DNA of 64,000 nt from Paralithodes platypus (GCA_032716605.1 CM064572.1:42050897-42114896); one strand, 5' to 3'. Shown: positions 53,356-63,747, numbered from the stretch's first letter. Program-made: numbers and translations. The notes: generated by a model not told the origin, from the letters alone.

Positions 53356-54162
53356 ATGTATTCAATGAATACAACTCCATAAAATGTCACTGAAATGAAG
53401 TCTGCACCTTGCATGTTATGTAATGTGATTCTGGGGTTATTTTGGGTGTGGCCCTCTTCTTAAGGGGACTTTCCACCATCAGTTTTTTTCTTAAGTTCAT
53501 TTTTTCTGACTACTGAGATGTGGTAGTTTATAATGAAGTAGGTTTCAACTGTGCACCTTTCACATTCAATAAAAGGCTAATTAACACTAATTAAAATTGT
53601 TCTTAATTAGCTGTCACACCGAAAAATGTATTCTTATGTTAGTTTTTATCATTCAGTGAATACAACTCCATAAAATGTCACTGAAATGAAGTCTGCACCT
53701 TGCATGTTATGGAATGTGATGCTGGGGTTATTTTGGGTGTGGCCCTCTTCTTAAGGGGACTTTCCACCATCAGTTTTTTTCTTAAGTTCATTTTTCAGAC
53801 TACTGAGATGTGGTAGTTTATAATGAAGTAGGTTTCAACCGTGCACCTTTCATGTTCAATAAAAGCTTAATTAGTACAAATTAACATTGTTCTTAATTAG
53901 CTGTCCCACCGAGAAAAAAAAATCTTAAGTTGGGTTTTCTTATTCATTGAATATACCCCTATCCAATGTCACTGAAATGAAGTCTGCACCTCGCATGTTA
54001 TGTAATGTCATTTTGGGGGGTATTTGGGGCATGGCCCCTAGCCACACCCACCACTTGCGAAACTTAAAAATTGGGTTCTTAGGCCCTCCTGACCCTAACA
54101 AACATTTCATTACTCCAAACCTTCTGCACCTTTCATGTTGAATAAAAGTCACCTGGCTCCCG
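53356..54162 (-). repeat. Right inverted terminus with internal sub-repeats
   Basis: Two sub-repeat units (53356-53640 and 53650-53935) and an outer part (53936-54162) mirror the left terminus. The arm is shorter than the left one by about one unit. Confidence 0.82.
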
Positions 54163-54814
54163 GACTAATTGGTTGTAAGCGGATTATAAGGGTTGGTCCG
54201 GTGTGTGGCGTGTGTGTTTAGTTGTATTACTGAAATTGGTGTGTGTTTGTGTGTGTGTGTGTTGGTCCGGTGTTTGGCGTGTGTGTTTAGTTGTATTACT
54301 GACATTGGTGTGTGTGTGTGTGTCTGTGTGTCTGTGTGTTAGTGTGTGTGTGTGTGTGTGTGTGTGCTTCCGTTTTCTTCCTGTATGCTGGCTAACACTG
54401 TGATTGCATTCTATTGAACCCTTTAACTACGGTAGGTCTTTCCTGAGCGTGATAAAATTGCTTAATGTCAGCCACATTATAAGAAATCTTGGCATAATGT
54501 TGCTGAAGGAGCTACTCGAGGAATTATTAACACTAATGACTTTGAAATGTTTTCCTGAACCTGAAAAAGTCGTATACATTGAAAAAAGGCCTGCCATAAC
54601 TACAGGTTCAAAACAAATGTTAAAAGTTATAAATGTTACTTACAGACCAAATCTAATCCGCCCACACCTCAAAAGAATAAATAATAAAACACGTATATAA
54701 AATAAAATTAATTAAAAATTAAAACGAAAAAAGAGAAGTGAAGGAAAATGGAGCCCGGCCTAACAACATTGACTACTCCATATTCACTCACCTAGTTTAT
54801 AGGTTTACCATATA
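54163..54814. other. Gene-free stretch with (GT)n
   Basis: GT microsatellites at 54238-54262 and 54309-54366, set in a duplicated segment (TTGGTCCGGTGTNTGGCGTG at 54193 and 54263). From 54416 AACCCTTTAACTACGGTAGG resembles a family B end. No gene. Confidence 0.55.
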
Positions 54815-54827
54815 CTGTATATATATA

Positions 54828-54896
<69 letters not shown>

Positions 54897-54955
54897 ACAT
54901 AGATAGATAGATAGATATAGATAGATAGATAGATAGATAGATAGAGAGAGAGTCA
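54815..54955 (+). repeat. (TA)n and (GATA)n microsatellites
   Basis: TA tract 54833-54891, then TAGATAGATAGA to 54945. Confidence 0.92.
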
Positions 54956-55068
54956 CACAACGTTTACTCATAGGTATCATATTAAATATATATATACTGT
55001 ATAGCCTATCCTTCCCGCTCTACAACCATAGGCTGTTTCAATTATAATTTTATCACAAACATTGATAA

Positions 55069-55280
55069 AGCCAGTATCACACAAGCGCTTTTTCCCTCAA
55101 CATGTATCCTTAACACTGGTCTGGCAGCTTATGAGGTAAACATTTAGATTTTTCCAGTCATCCAAATTAATTTACCATCAGTCTAGTTTCCGATACCAGT
55201 GCAAAATACTCTAGAAATGTTGCCAAAAATAATGTTGAGCATCGAATGTTGACTATAAATGTTCTCGTGTGATACCGGCT
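55069..55280. mobile_element. MITE family E (PIF/Harbinger-like), copy 2
   Basis: 212 bp, TAA at 55066-55068 and 55281-55283. Ends AGCCAGTATCACACAAGCGC and CTCGTGTGATACCGGCT. Internal CATCAGTCTAGTTTCCGATA and CAGTGCAAAATA match copy 1. Confidence 0.82.
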
Positions 55281-55436
55281 TAAGGGAGATTTATAGTACC
55301 TATGAAAACAAAAGAAAACAAAAGGGTATCTTTGTTAGTTCTCCATTTATGAAATGCAAGGAAATTCCCCTATGGGCAAGTGTTTCGCGATCGCTCTGTG
55401 TATACATACATTTGTAATATACATAGGATTTCTTAA

Positions 55437-55785
55437 AGAGGAGAAGGGCCGTTTCTTTCTCTATTAATTAATTTATTCCAATATTTTTTAGTTTCCTCGC
55501 TATACCTCCATCAAGCATAGAAAAACACCGCCTTAACACCCCTTGAAGATAATTTTTTAAATTTTTCGGTAGAACAATTTCCCGGCCGAAGGCCGATTCC
55601 TCTTAAAATTTCAGGCTCGCTCTTGCTCCCCAGGAAAAAATCAACACCTAAATGGCATGAAAGGTCTTAAAATGTACATTGAAATGGGGCGAAAGGTGTT
55701 CAAATCGCCAAACTAATGGACCAAATGTCTTATAATCTCAAAACCAATGGGGCTAAACATGAGGGAGAAGGGGATCTATCTCCCC
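55437..55785 (-). mobile_element. MITE family A, minus orientation, complete
   Basis: TTAA at 55433-55436 and 55786-55789; 349 bp. Contains TAGTTTCCTCGCTATACCTC, TTCCCGGCCGAAGGCCG and GGGCTAAACATGAGGGAGAA. Beyond the right TTAA a family B-like CCCTTTCAATATG follows. Confidence 0.8.
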
Positions 55786-55874
55786 TTAACCCTTTCAATA
55801 TGATAACTTGAGTTGTGCATGTAACCTTCAGAGGATTATATTGAGGCAAGAACGACCGTCCAGACCTCAGCTGG

Positions 55875-55929
55875 TTCAAGACTAGCTCAACTAACCCATT
55901 TAATATGGGTTAGTTGAGCTAGTCTTGAA
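55875..55929. repeat. Perfect 25 bp inverted repeat with 5-nt loop
   Basis: The left arm 55875-55899 starts TTCAAGACTAGCTCAACTAA; the right arm 55905-55929 is its exact complement. The loop TTAAT holds a TTAA at 55900-55903. It could fold as a hairpin in RNA or a cruciform in DNA. No flanking element end recognised. Confidence 0.85.
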
Positions 55930-55999
55930 TAAATCGCCAAAAGCTAACTATAAAAAAAAAAAAAAAAAAAATTATCATCATCCCATATAAAAGGTTTCA

Positions 56000-56360
56000 G
56001 GGGAGAGGGGTTGCTTTCCGGTCCCCCTTCTTAGTCATGTTTAACCCCATAGGTATTCAGATTTTAAAACGCTCGGCCCATTAGTTTGGCGATTTTAGGA
56101 TATTTTGCTGCATTTCTCTGTCAATATAAAGAATGTTCGTGTTATTTAGGTGTCGATTTGTTCCTGGCGAGAGATAGCGAGCCTGTCATTTTAAAAGAAA
56201 TCGGCCTTTGGCCGGGATACTTTTCTAAATATAAGTGTACAAATTCATCTTGAAAGGGGGTCTAGGAGGTGTTTCTTTAAGCTTGATGGAGGTCTAGCGA
56301 GGAAACTAAAATATAAATTAATAGATAAATATATGGACCAAAAATCAAACAGTACTCCCT
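56000..56360 (+). mobile_element. MITE family A, plus orientation, near complete
   Basis: Starts GGGGAGAGGGGTTGC and ends GTACTCCCTTGAGG. Contains CCCCCTTCTTAGTCATGTTT, GCGAGAGATAGCGAGCCTG, TCGGCCTTTGGCCGGGA and GAGGTCTAGCGAGGAAAC. Confidence 0.76.
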
Positions 56361-56791
56361 TGAGGTAGTCAATACATAATACATATATCGAAATATATTA
56401 CTAGATTTATGTAAATTAATCGGGAAATATTATATTTCAACGAATTTTAGCAGAAATCATAAGATACAGTCTCTTCTCATATTTTCAAACCATATTTATG
56501 AATGTGAAGAAATGTAGGTTCATCATAATCCAGACTGCCGGGATATCAGAAATAATACATACTGTATATATATATTTTTTTAACTTTCAGCTCTCATAGA
56601 TGATGTTCGATAATTATGTGTTTACACCACACTACAGAAGTATCGTAGCTTTATGTAAATATTGAAACTCGAAATTAAATGTCCATGAAAAAATAATCGG
56701 TTGAATTTCGGAACCGAGAATAATTTGATGGTCATAAAATGTATACAGATCAATTAACTAGCAACAAAATTAATAAGTGGCTTTAGTATCA

Positions 56792-56822
<31 letters not shown>

Positions 56823-56824
56823 CA

Positions 56825-56858
<34 letters not shown>

Positions 56859-57205
56859 CGCTACATTACTCGAAATATCTACAAATATGTCTATATACTT
56901 ATTTACTTTTCTATTCACTCCTCCACAAGAAAAACATGTATGCCAGAAGGTGTGTCCAAAGATCGTCGAGTACAAGCAATGGGTGGGGAAAAATGAGTGG
57001 ACAGAGGAGCATGGGAAAAGTTGTGAGTGAATGAGGAAGCTGAGAGAGAAAGTTTGGAAATAAGCAAGTGGGAAAAAGGTGGAAAGATGGATGTCACTAC
57101 CATGCTAGAAAAGAAGAAAGGACAACATTGAAACAAGAATATGGTTGAAACAGAAATCCTCAATATTTTCACAAAAAATAAAAGTAAATAAATAAATCAA
57201 TACTA

Positions 57206-57239
<34 letters not shown>

Positions 57240-57251
57240 TAATAATAAAAG

Positions 57252-57284
<33 letters not shown>
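56361..57284. other. Gene-free stretch with microsatellites
   Basis: AT-rich DNA; (TATC)n at 56790-56822, (CT)n to 56843, (AAT)n at 57208-57240 and (TA)n at 57257-57284 next to the provirus. Open frames near 56777-57172 have no recognisable domain. Confidence 0.6.
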
Positions 57285-57288
<4 letters not shown>

Positions 57289-58693
57289 ACGTATCTTTAA
57301 CCTCAAGTGGTTGAATTGATGAATCTAGATAGCACAGAGATATATATTAAGGTATCAGTCAGCTGAAGGCAAAACAAAAGTAAAATCTAATACAATTATT
57401 TCCTGTTGTTGCTTCCTTTCCTTTTGGATCTTAGGATCCAATATTGACTGATACTCTTTAATTAGGAAAAAATACTGAAACTAATTAAAGTCATGTAGTA
57501 TTTATAAAGAATTATTTAACCTAAGCTTAGTAGGCTATGGTTATGAACCGAATAAGTTATATCTAAAGAAGGACTATTAAGTCTATAAAAAGTCTTTAAA
57601 GATAAATATTAAAGTAAGAATATTTCTGTCTCTTACCCTTTTGAAATGAATAAAAAGTTTTCTTATATGTCCTTTTATTTATATTTAATGTAGTTATTAT
57701 TCTTGGTTCTTGTCTTACGTTAATAGTATTATATTATTATTATCATCAGGATTAATATCAAAGTCACATAAAAAGTTAGATATATATTTAATAATTAGTT
57801 AAATGTATTTCTTAACCACGTAACATTGAGGTTTGATTAGGAGTCAATTAAGTTACAGGATCGCTTCATAGATTCGATTCAGGTCTCACTCAAATTATAT
57901 GAAAAGCAAAAATAATATTTTGAAGCTAAAAGAATTTTCTTCAGCTTAGGAAATCACTAGAAGTAACATTAAAACAGCCATGTTAGTCTAAGGCGATATT
58001 ACTAATATGAGACAATAGTATCACCGTTCTTGTTCTTACCAGCAATGTAAGCAAATGAAAGAACTCGTAAGTCTTAATATAAAACAATATTATTACTTTT
58101 ATCATAACCCAATTACTTGAAGAGTTGCGTTAGTCCACAAGTCGGTCAACTAAAATAGTTAAGTACATAAAAGTAGCGTTAACGTTAATTCCCAATCACA
58201 TATCTCACTAACCAACATAACGTAAGTGTTTACACCGAACACACTTATATAATCTGACTGACAGTCACAATCCCATTATAATACTTCACCCCGTCTTCCT
58301 CCAGCTGCAAGTTCACCTTCCCAACTCCAAATGAGACTGATTTGAATGCCCACTACTCGGGTCTTATATACTATGCAACGATGGTGTAGGAACGAATCAG
58401 GAGGCGGCGGATGGTGCGCGCCCCAATCACAGCTCCTCCAGTTGCGTAAGAGGTGCGTGGTCCAATGGAGTCTCCTGCCGTCGATCATCCGTCATAGCGT
58501 TGGGTTATCGAAGTAGTTTGCAGGGTCCCCTATGACACACGCAGGTGTGAAGGCTTGTTTGCTGGTATGCGGACGAGCTGGTTTCCCACTCGCTGGTTCG
58601 CTCGCTGGTCTGCTTCGCCGCCTGGGTAGTTTGGCACTCCTTCAACTCTTAATTCTAACTCTTAAATAAACATACAGGGCTCCGTATGTCAGA
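57285..58693 (-). repeat. 3' LTR of the provirus (minus strand)
   Basis: On the minus strand it starts TCTGACATACGGAG (TG probably mutated to TC) after the polypurine tract and ends GATACGTAACA against (TA)n. The solo LTR at 41778-43249 has the same end. A promoter-like region precedes TATATAAG (58370-58363). Confidence 0.82.
58363..58370 (-). promoter_or_regulatory. TATA box of the 3' LTR
   Basis: TATATAAG on the minus strand; ATTGG motifs lie about 60 and 110 bp upstream (near 58430 and 58465), as in the solo LTR. Confidence 0.55.
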
Positions 58694-58708
58694 CCTCCCC
58701 CCTAGAAA
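58694..58708 (-). other. Polypurine tract
   Basis: AGGGGGGAGG on the minus strand immediately before the LTR; the normal site for plus-strand DNA priming. Confidence 0.7.
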
Positions 58709-58779
58709 AGAGTTTAAGGAGTATAGTACATAATATTAAACATAAGACATAAATAGATTCACCACCAGATTAGCAACAG

Positions 58780-59460
58780 CAAGATTATAATGAGGATATA
58801 ATAAGGATATCACCCAAAGTAGGCAACGTCTCCAGGTACCACATCAGAACATAGCCGGAACGTAGCTGGAGCGTTATTCGAACTGCATGGCATCTCACAG
58901 CTGAAGGCTTGAAAGCGCACTACTAAAGCATGATATTTACCTCGCTACAAGGGAGAGCTAATTGCCAAAATCCTCTCATTAAATTAATCTTACTGCTGTA
59001 TGAGGCCAACCCAGTAAATGTAATCTTTGATCCGTGGCAGTGAGTAGGTATCGTTCTTTGTGACAGCATTAACTTGCCTATAGTCCATACATAACCTATG
59101 GCTCCCGTCTGGCTTTGGCACAAGTATGACCGGACTACTCCACTGGCTTAAGGCCCTTGTGATCAGGTCGTTTGATAACATATAGTCAAGCTCGACCTGC
59201 AGTATACTCCTGCGTTGTGGTGAGACACGGTAGGGGGATAGTTTAATGGGAGTTGCATCCCCTACGTCGATGTTGTGCAAGGCCAAAGAAGTGAGCCCTG
59301 GAGTATCATGGAACACACTGGGAGACTGAGATAAAACAGAGATTAGTTGGTTCGCTTGATCAGAGGGAAGATGACATAGTTTAGATGGTATTTCCCCCCA
59401 AGCTACTGAGTTATACTGAAAGTTTGATAGGCTACATGACAAGTCAAAGTCGCATGGATA
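58780..59460 (-). pseudogene. Reverse transcriptase, N-terminal half, degraded
   Basis: The start of RT follows directly on the integrase C-terminus. From 59440 it reads ATPIKLSPYRVSPQRR, SQWSSPVILVPKPDGSHRLC and DYRQVNAVTKNDTYSLPRI, the classical first RT blocks of Ty3/gypsy elements. After 58990 the frame breaks; NLMRGFWQLALP (with the expected catalytic-Asp position lost) and NNAPATF are still readable in other frames. The YxDD motif region, the rest of RT and RNase H are missing; the sequence runs into the polypurine tract at 58708. This copy cannot encode a working RT. Confidence 0.82.
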
Positions 59461-60900
59461 CCTTCAGGCTCTGGAACAGTCTGTTGCGGGTCAGTAAGAG
59501 AACTGAAGACTTTGTCCGCACCAGGCTGTCCACAGGTCCTGACATTCACTGCCACAGTGGGAGAATCTGGAGGAGAGGAATCAGGGGACCTATGGTAGGG
59601 TTTCAACATATTTATATGGAATACTTGCGTGGGCTTTCTCCTGTCTGGGGTAGTTACTAGATTATCGGTAATGCTCACCCTCTGAATGATCTTATATGGG
59701 CCCCTGAACTTGGCAGATAAAGGTTGGCCAAAAAGGGGGAGCAGGACCAAAACCTCATCACCGGGCTGAAACTCCCTCTCACAGGCTTTTCTGTCATACC
59801 AGTTCTTCATGGAGCTTTTAGCCACTGTCAAGTTTTGAGCTGCAAACTCACGTGAGGATCTCAGCCGGGTTTTGAAATCTGAAACATACTTGAGGAGGTT
59901 TTGGTTCCCCTCCTGGCCAACTAGGCTATCCTGCAATAGTTGCAAAGGACCTCTTACCTGGTGACCGAAAACTAGCTCATTAGGGGAAAAACCCAGGGAT
60001 TCAGTTGGAACCTCACGAGTAGCAAATAAAAGAAAAGGTACCCCCTTATCCCACTTAACTCCGGTCTCTGTACAATATTTACGCAACATTCCTTTTAATG
60101 TCTTATGATATCGTTCGAGAACCCCTTGACTCTCTGGGTAGTAGGTGCTAGACTTAACATGCTCGATACCCAACTCCTTCAGGGACTACTGAAAAATGTT
60201 AGAGGTAAAATTAGTTCCTTGATCACTCTGCACCTCATGTTGGAAACCCATTCTGGTGAAGAATTTGAGCAGTTCCTTGATGACAGTTGGAGCAGAGGTA
60301 GTCCTTAAGGGTATAGCCTCTGGGTAGCGAGTTGCCATGTCCATAATAGTTAATAAATAATTGTTACCTTGGGAAGTCTTAGGCAATGGGCCTACAATGT
60401 TCACTACCACCCGAGTAAAAGGATTCTCGAAGACGGGCAAGGGCACCAGAGGATGTACAGGCACCTTCTGATTGGGTTTTCCTGTCATCTGGCAAGTGTG
60501 ACACACTCTACAAAACTCCACTACATCTGCACGCATTCCTGGCCAGTGAAAGTGGGCTCTGATTCTGTCTAGAGTTTTTCTCACACCTAGGTGTCCTGCC
60601 AATGGTATACAATGTGCCATTTCCAAGATATCTCTACGACAAGGTTTGGGGACTACTACTTGATGGACGTCCCAGGCCCCGTCATCGATTGGTCTGTGTG
60701 GCGGTCTCCATCTACGCCACAATACTCCTCCTTTGAGGTAGAAAAATTTACCACCCTCCTTCTCACATTCGTCTTCACTCACGGCCCTGGCAGCTAACTC
60801 CTTGCATTCACTATCATCTCTCTGTAGCTCTACCAGGCCACTAGGACAATTTGGAGGGGTTTCATGGTCATCGTTAGGGTCAAGATGAGCCATAAAGGTG
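59445..60900 (-). pseudogene. Integrase, with stop and catalytic change
   Basis: Integrase inserts the DNA copy into the genome. The zinc-binding N-terminus shows AHCIPLAGHLGVRKTLDRIR and CRVCHTC (HHCC pattern, near 60530-60620). In the core, the first catalytic Asp is replaced by Asn in VVVNIVGPLPKT (codon at 60401-60399); the second Asp in VQSDQGTNFTS and the Glu in YYPESQGVLER are kept. An in-frame TAG lies at 60188-60186 between these two. The C-terminal part has FQPGDEVLVLLP and FRGPYKII, an SH3-like fold typical of the family. A frame change near 59455 leads into the RT, so RT lay downstream of integrase in one reading unit. Confidence 0.85.
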
Positions 60901-62440
60901 TCAGATAAATCCACCTCAGTCACATCATCAGGCACAGTTGGAGCGTCATTCACACTCTCATCATCCCTTTCATCAACTCTTACATTCAGTACATTTCTGT
61001 CTGAGGGAACTGCTACTTGAGACATTGAATGTGTGACAGCACACACAGGGAAAACTGTTGGCATCTCCTTTTCAAGCTCACCGGTTAGTGGCTCGTTAAC
61101 AGGGGAAAGTGACAAAATGGGGTCTGGTCGGACCTTCTCACCTGCTACATCATTCCCCAAAAGGAGTGTTACCCCGGGCACAGGGATATCTTGGGACCTA
61201 CACAAAGCTATGGTGGCCTCACCCTGTAGTAACTTACATTCAATTTCGCCTTTTACCAAGTATGCATAAAATTGGCCTCCAGCACCTCTCATTATAACTG
61301 GTTCGCCAGGTGGGCACTCAGTGTAAGGATTCACCATGAGGGTGCTAGTAGAACCTGTGTCTCTCAGAATGTTTACCTCATGCATACAACCATTTAATCT
61401 CACGTTGCCAGATGAAATAAAGGGACGGTAACTGTCCTGCACTGATGGTGAAATTATTATTGGCTTAACCCTAGTGGGTTGCACCACACATGCTACTACA
61501 CCCCTGTCTAGATGGTTTACGTTAGCTGCTAGGTACTCCTTCTGTCGGGAGTCCTGTATTAAAGGAACTTTTGGTGCTAGGTACTCCTTCTGTCGGGAGT
61601 CCTGCATTAAAGGCACATATGGAGTTTGAGATACGGCGGCAACTGTCTGCCCCGATCTCTCGGTTTTCTCCTTGGCCCAGCACTGATAAGCTAGGTGGCC
61701 TCTCTTGCCACAAAAAGTACATACTTTAGGGGATACGGGAACGTTCCCTCTTTGAGCATTACTATTACTTTGGGCCCCACCTCTGTTACCATTGCCCTGA
61801 GTCGCATTTTTAGTTGGGGGAACAATTCTATTTTGGCTAGCTGGGGAAGACGTTACAGGCTTGTGACTGGGTCTGTCAGATTTGTGATTGGGATACTTAA
61901 AATTAGAACTAGAATTATCGTAGGGCTTCTTTCCACGAAATTTGTTGTTGATCACGTATGTGTCAGCCATGTCAGCGGCGTCGGCAAGACAATCTACCTT
62001 TTTCCCCCTTAAATGATAGGCTACAGAAGAATCAATTTTCCATAGGAAATTTTCTAACAGGACCAACTCCTTCAGATCGTTGTAGCTTGTGACTTTCTTA
62101 CTCTTGACTCAATGATTGAAAGTTTTAGTCATGGTCCTGGCAAATACCTTATGGGTTTCTTCTACTTTCTTCTGGTTTTTACGGAAAGATTGCCTGTAAG
62201 CCTCAGGCTGCAATTGATAGGTTTTTAGGATAGCTTCTTTGAGATTGTCATAATCCTGCCTAACCTCTGCTACTTCTGACAAATACGTGGCTCGAGCCTG
62301 CCCTGTCAAAACGGTTTGTAACATAAAAGGCCATTGATCTCTTGTCCACTTCATACCTCCAGCAACTTCCTCAAACAAAACAAAGAAATCCTGCACATTA
62401 TCCTCAGTGAAAGGTGGAATGACACTAGTCATAGTCAATC
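60901..62440 (-). pseudogene. gag C-terminal part and protease, with an in-frame stop
   Basis: The capsid end at 62438-61960 contains AYRQSFRKNQKK and YNDLKELVLLENFL, followed by DAADMADTYV, which look like the SCAN-type fold; a TGA stop at 62111-62109 interrupts it. A single CCHC zinc knuckle, CTFCGKRGHLAYQC (near 61715), binds RNA. Between knuckle and protease a 48 bp segment is duplicated in tandem (61520-61615), giving two QDSRQKEYLA repeats. The aspartic protease shows the active site LRDTGSTSTLM (DTG at 61361-61353). gag, protease and integrase lie in one frame, so the ancestor probably made one gag-pol polyprotein without frameshifting. Confidence 0.82.
61516..61615 (-). repeat. 48 bp tandem duplication inside gag-pol
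   Basis: GCTAGGTACTCCTTCTGTCG occurs at 61528 and 61576, 48 bp apart and in frame. Confidence 0.9.
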
Positions 62441-62459
62441 CCAGAGGGGGAGCAATTAA

Positions 62460-63099
62460 CCTGACAAGCGCGATATAGACCTAGGTGCTAGGGTAGTTAT
62501 TTGTGCATTTCTAGCCCTGGATTCTGACAGAATTCGTTATATTTACAATATAAACCATTATTTGTTTTCGGTATGCTTTTATTTTACATATATGATGTAT
62601 ATATGAACCTTCAAGAGTGCTAAAATAAGTGGGAAAAGCATTTGGGTGGTGAAAAACGAAGATATTGGCCACCCGGTCATAATCTCAGGCGAGAGAGAGC
62701 CACAGGCAGCCCTCCCCTCTCGCTGTCTGGGAGTCAACTGAGACGAGCGGGGCGGTGTGTGCCGGTGTCTGGGTGTTGCATAACGATCTTTTATGCAACC
62801 CACTTGTGCTACATTATCGCGGGAGAGAAAAATAACCGATAAATGATGATAATAAGTGGATAAATAGGTGATAATTGAGGAGGGGGGGGAGGGGGGAATA
62901 AGGTGGGGAAGGAGGGGAGGGGGAGGGGTGAGAAACACATGGATGAGTACTAGAGGGGAATTATCTCACCTAGAGACAAAATCCTTTGTTTTGATAGGCC
63001 CTTTTTTTTTTTGGAAGGCTTTTTTTATGGTCCTGCTTCCGTGAGGCCTATCGCGTTCCCTATAGGAAGCCTTCCGTGAGGCCTATCGCGCTTGCCGGG
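62460..63099. mobile_element. TTAA element family D, complete (640 bp), inside gag
   Basis: TTAA at 62456-62459 and 63100-63103. Ends CCTGACAAGCGCGATA (left) and, in reverse, CCCGGCAAGCGCGATA (right), a 16 bp inverted repeat with two mismatches. The gag reading frame on both sides is continuous when a single TTAA is counted, which marks a precise insertion. No transposase inside. Confidence 0.88.
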
Positions 63100-63103
63100 T
63101 TAA

Positions 63104-63593
63104 GGGAGCATTTGTATCGGCATTTAGTTGAGCCGTACGATATTGATATTCACATTGTTCGGTCGTTGCGCTGGCTTTTATTCTGGCTTCTTCGGTATTT
63201 ATTCTGGCTAGTTCTATATTTAGTCTGGCTTGTTCGGTCTTTTGTCTGGCTTGTTCTATAGTTAGTCTGGCTTGTTCGGTCTTTGCTCTGGTTTGTTCTA
63301 GTTCGAATAATTGATCAACGGTAAAACCAGGTGGCAATTGTTCATCAAGTTGGCTAGGTTCACTCGGGATCCCACCAACTGCTCCGTCTCCCTCCTCGCC
63401 TTCTACAGGGAACAGGACACAGGTGGGTTTTTATGGTCTGAGCCACCTCTACTTTGGACATGTTTGAGACAGTTAACTGGAGATGTGAGGCAAGCACTTT
63501 CAGTTCGGATTTTGACAGACTGTCAATATCAGGGGCTGTGGGTTCTGATTCTATGAAAACTCTAGCATCTTCGTCATTAATTAGATGAGGCAT
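63104..63593 (-). pseudogene. gag N-terminal part, frameshifted
   Basis: The start codon is at 63593 and the first residues MPHLINDEDARVF are followed by KSELKVLASHLQLTV, which resembles a SAP-like helix pair. After a frame change near 63400, FTVDQLFELEQTRAKTEQAR begins a run of heptad-like repeats (QARLTIEQARQKTEQARLNI) that predict a coiled coil. The family D insertion at 63099 splits the gene here; the remainder of gag continues at 62440. The start lies 65 bp after the primer-binding site, as expected of a gag leader. Confidence 0.78.
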
Positions 63594-63657
63594 GATTAAT
63601 ATTTGATTATTAAGTAGTGAAACGGTAATGAAACTGAGTGAAACTGTATGAAACGAA

Positions 63658-63674
63658 TCCTGGCGAGGTCGCCA
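63658..63674 (-). other. tRNA primer-binding site
   Basis: Minus strand TGGCGACCTCGCCAGGA, six bases after the LTR end; starts TGG as a site complementary to a tRNA 3' CCA must. The tRNA cannot be named with confidence. Confidence 0.72.
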
Positions 63675-63680
63675 CTCTTC

Positions 63681-63744
63681 TGTTAGAGTATCTTGATCCT
63701 CAAGTGGTTAACCTGATGAATCTAGATAGCACAGAGATATATAT
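63681..63744 (-). repeat. 5' LTR of the provirus, inner end
   Basis: The 64 bp match the end of the 3' LTR (GATGAATCTAGATAGCACAG and AGATATATATTAA) until the TTAA at 63744-63747, where a family C element starts. Confidence 0.85.
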
Positions 63745-63747
63745 TAA

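Larger units (their letters stand above)
49729..54162 (-). mobile_element. DNA transposon with long repeated inverted termini and a cargo/transposase gene
   Basis: The outer ends CGGGAGCCAGGTGACTTTTA (49729) and its complement (ending 54162) open inverted arms of roughly 800-1000 bp. Each arm is made of sub-repeats of about 290 bp that share AAGGTGCAGACTTCATTTCA, CACATCTCAGTAGTCAG and TGGTGGAAAGTCCCCTTAAG. Between the arms lies a minus-strand broken gene (51155-53352). I could not define a target duplication. The structure resembles foldback-type DNA transposons; superfamily not assigned. Confidence 0.8.

Noticed and set aside
59385..60797. Plus-strand open frames opposite the provirus integrase region
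   Set aside because: Antisense shadows of the gag-pol frame.
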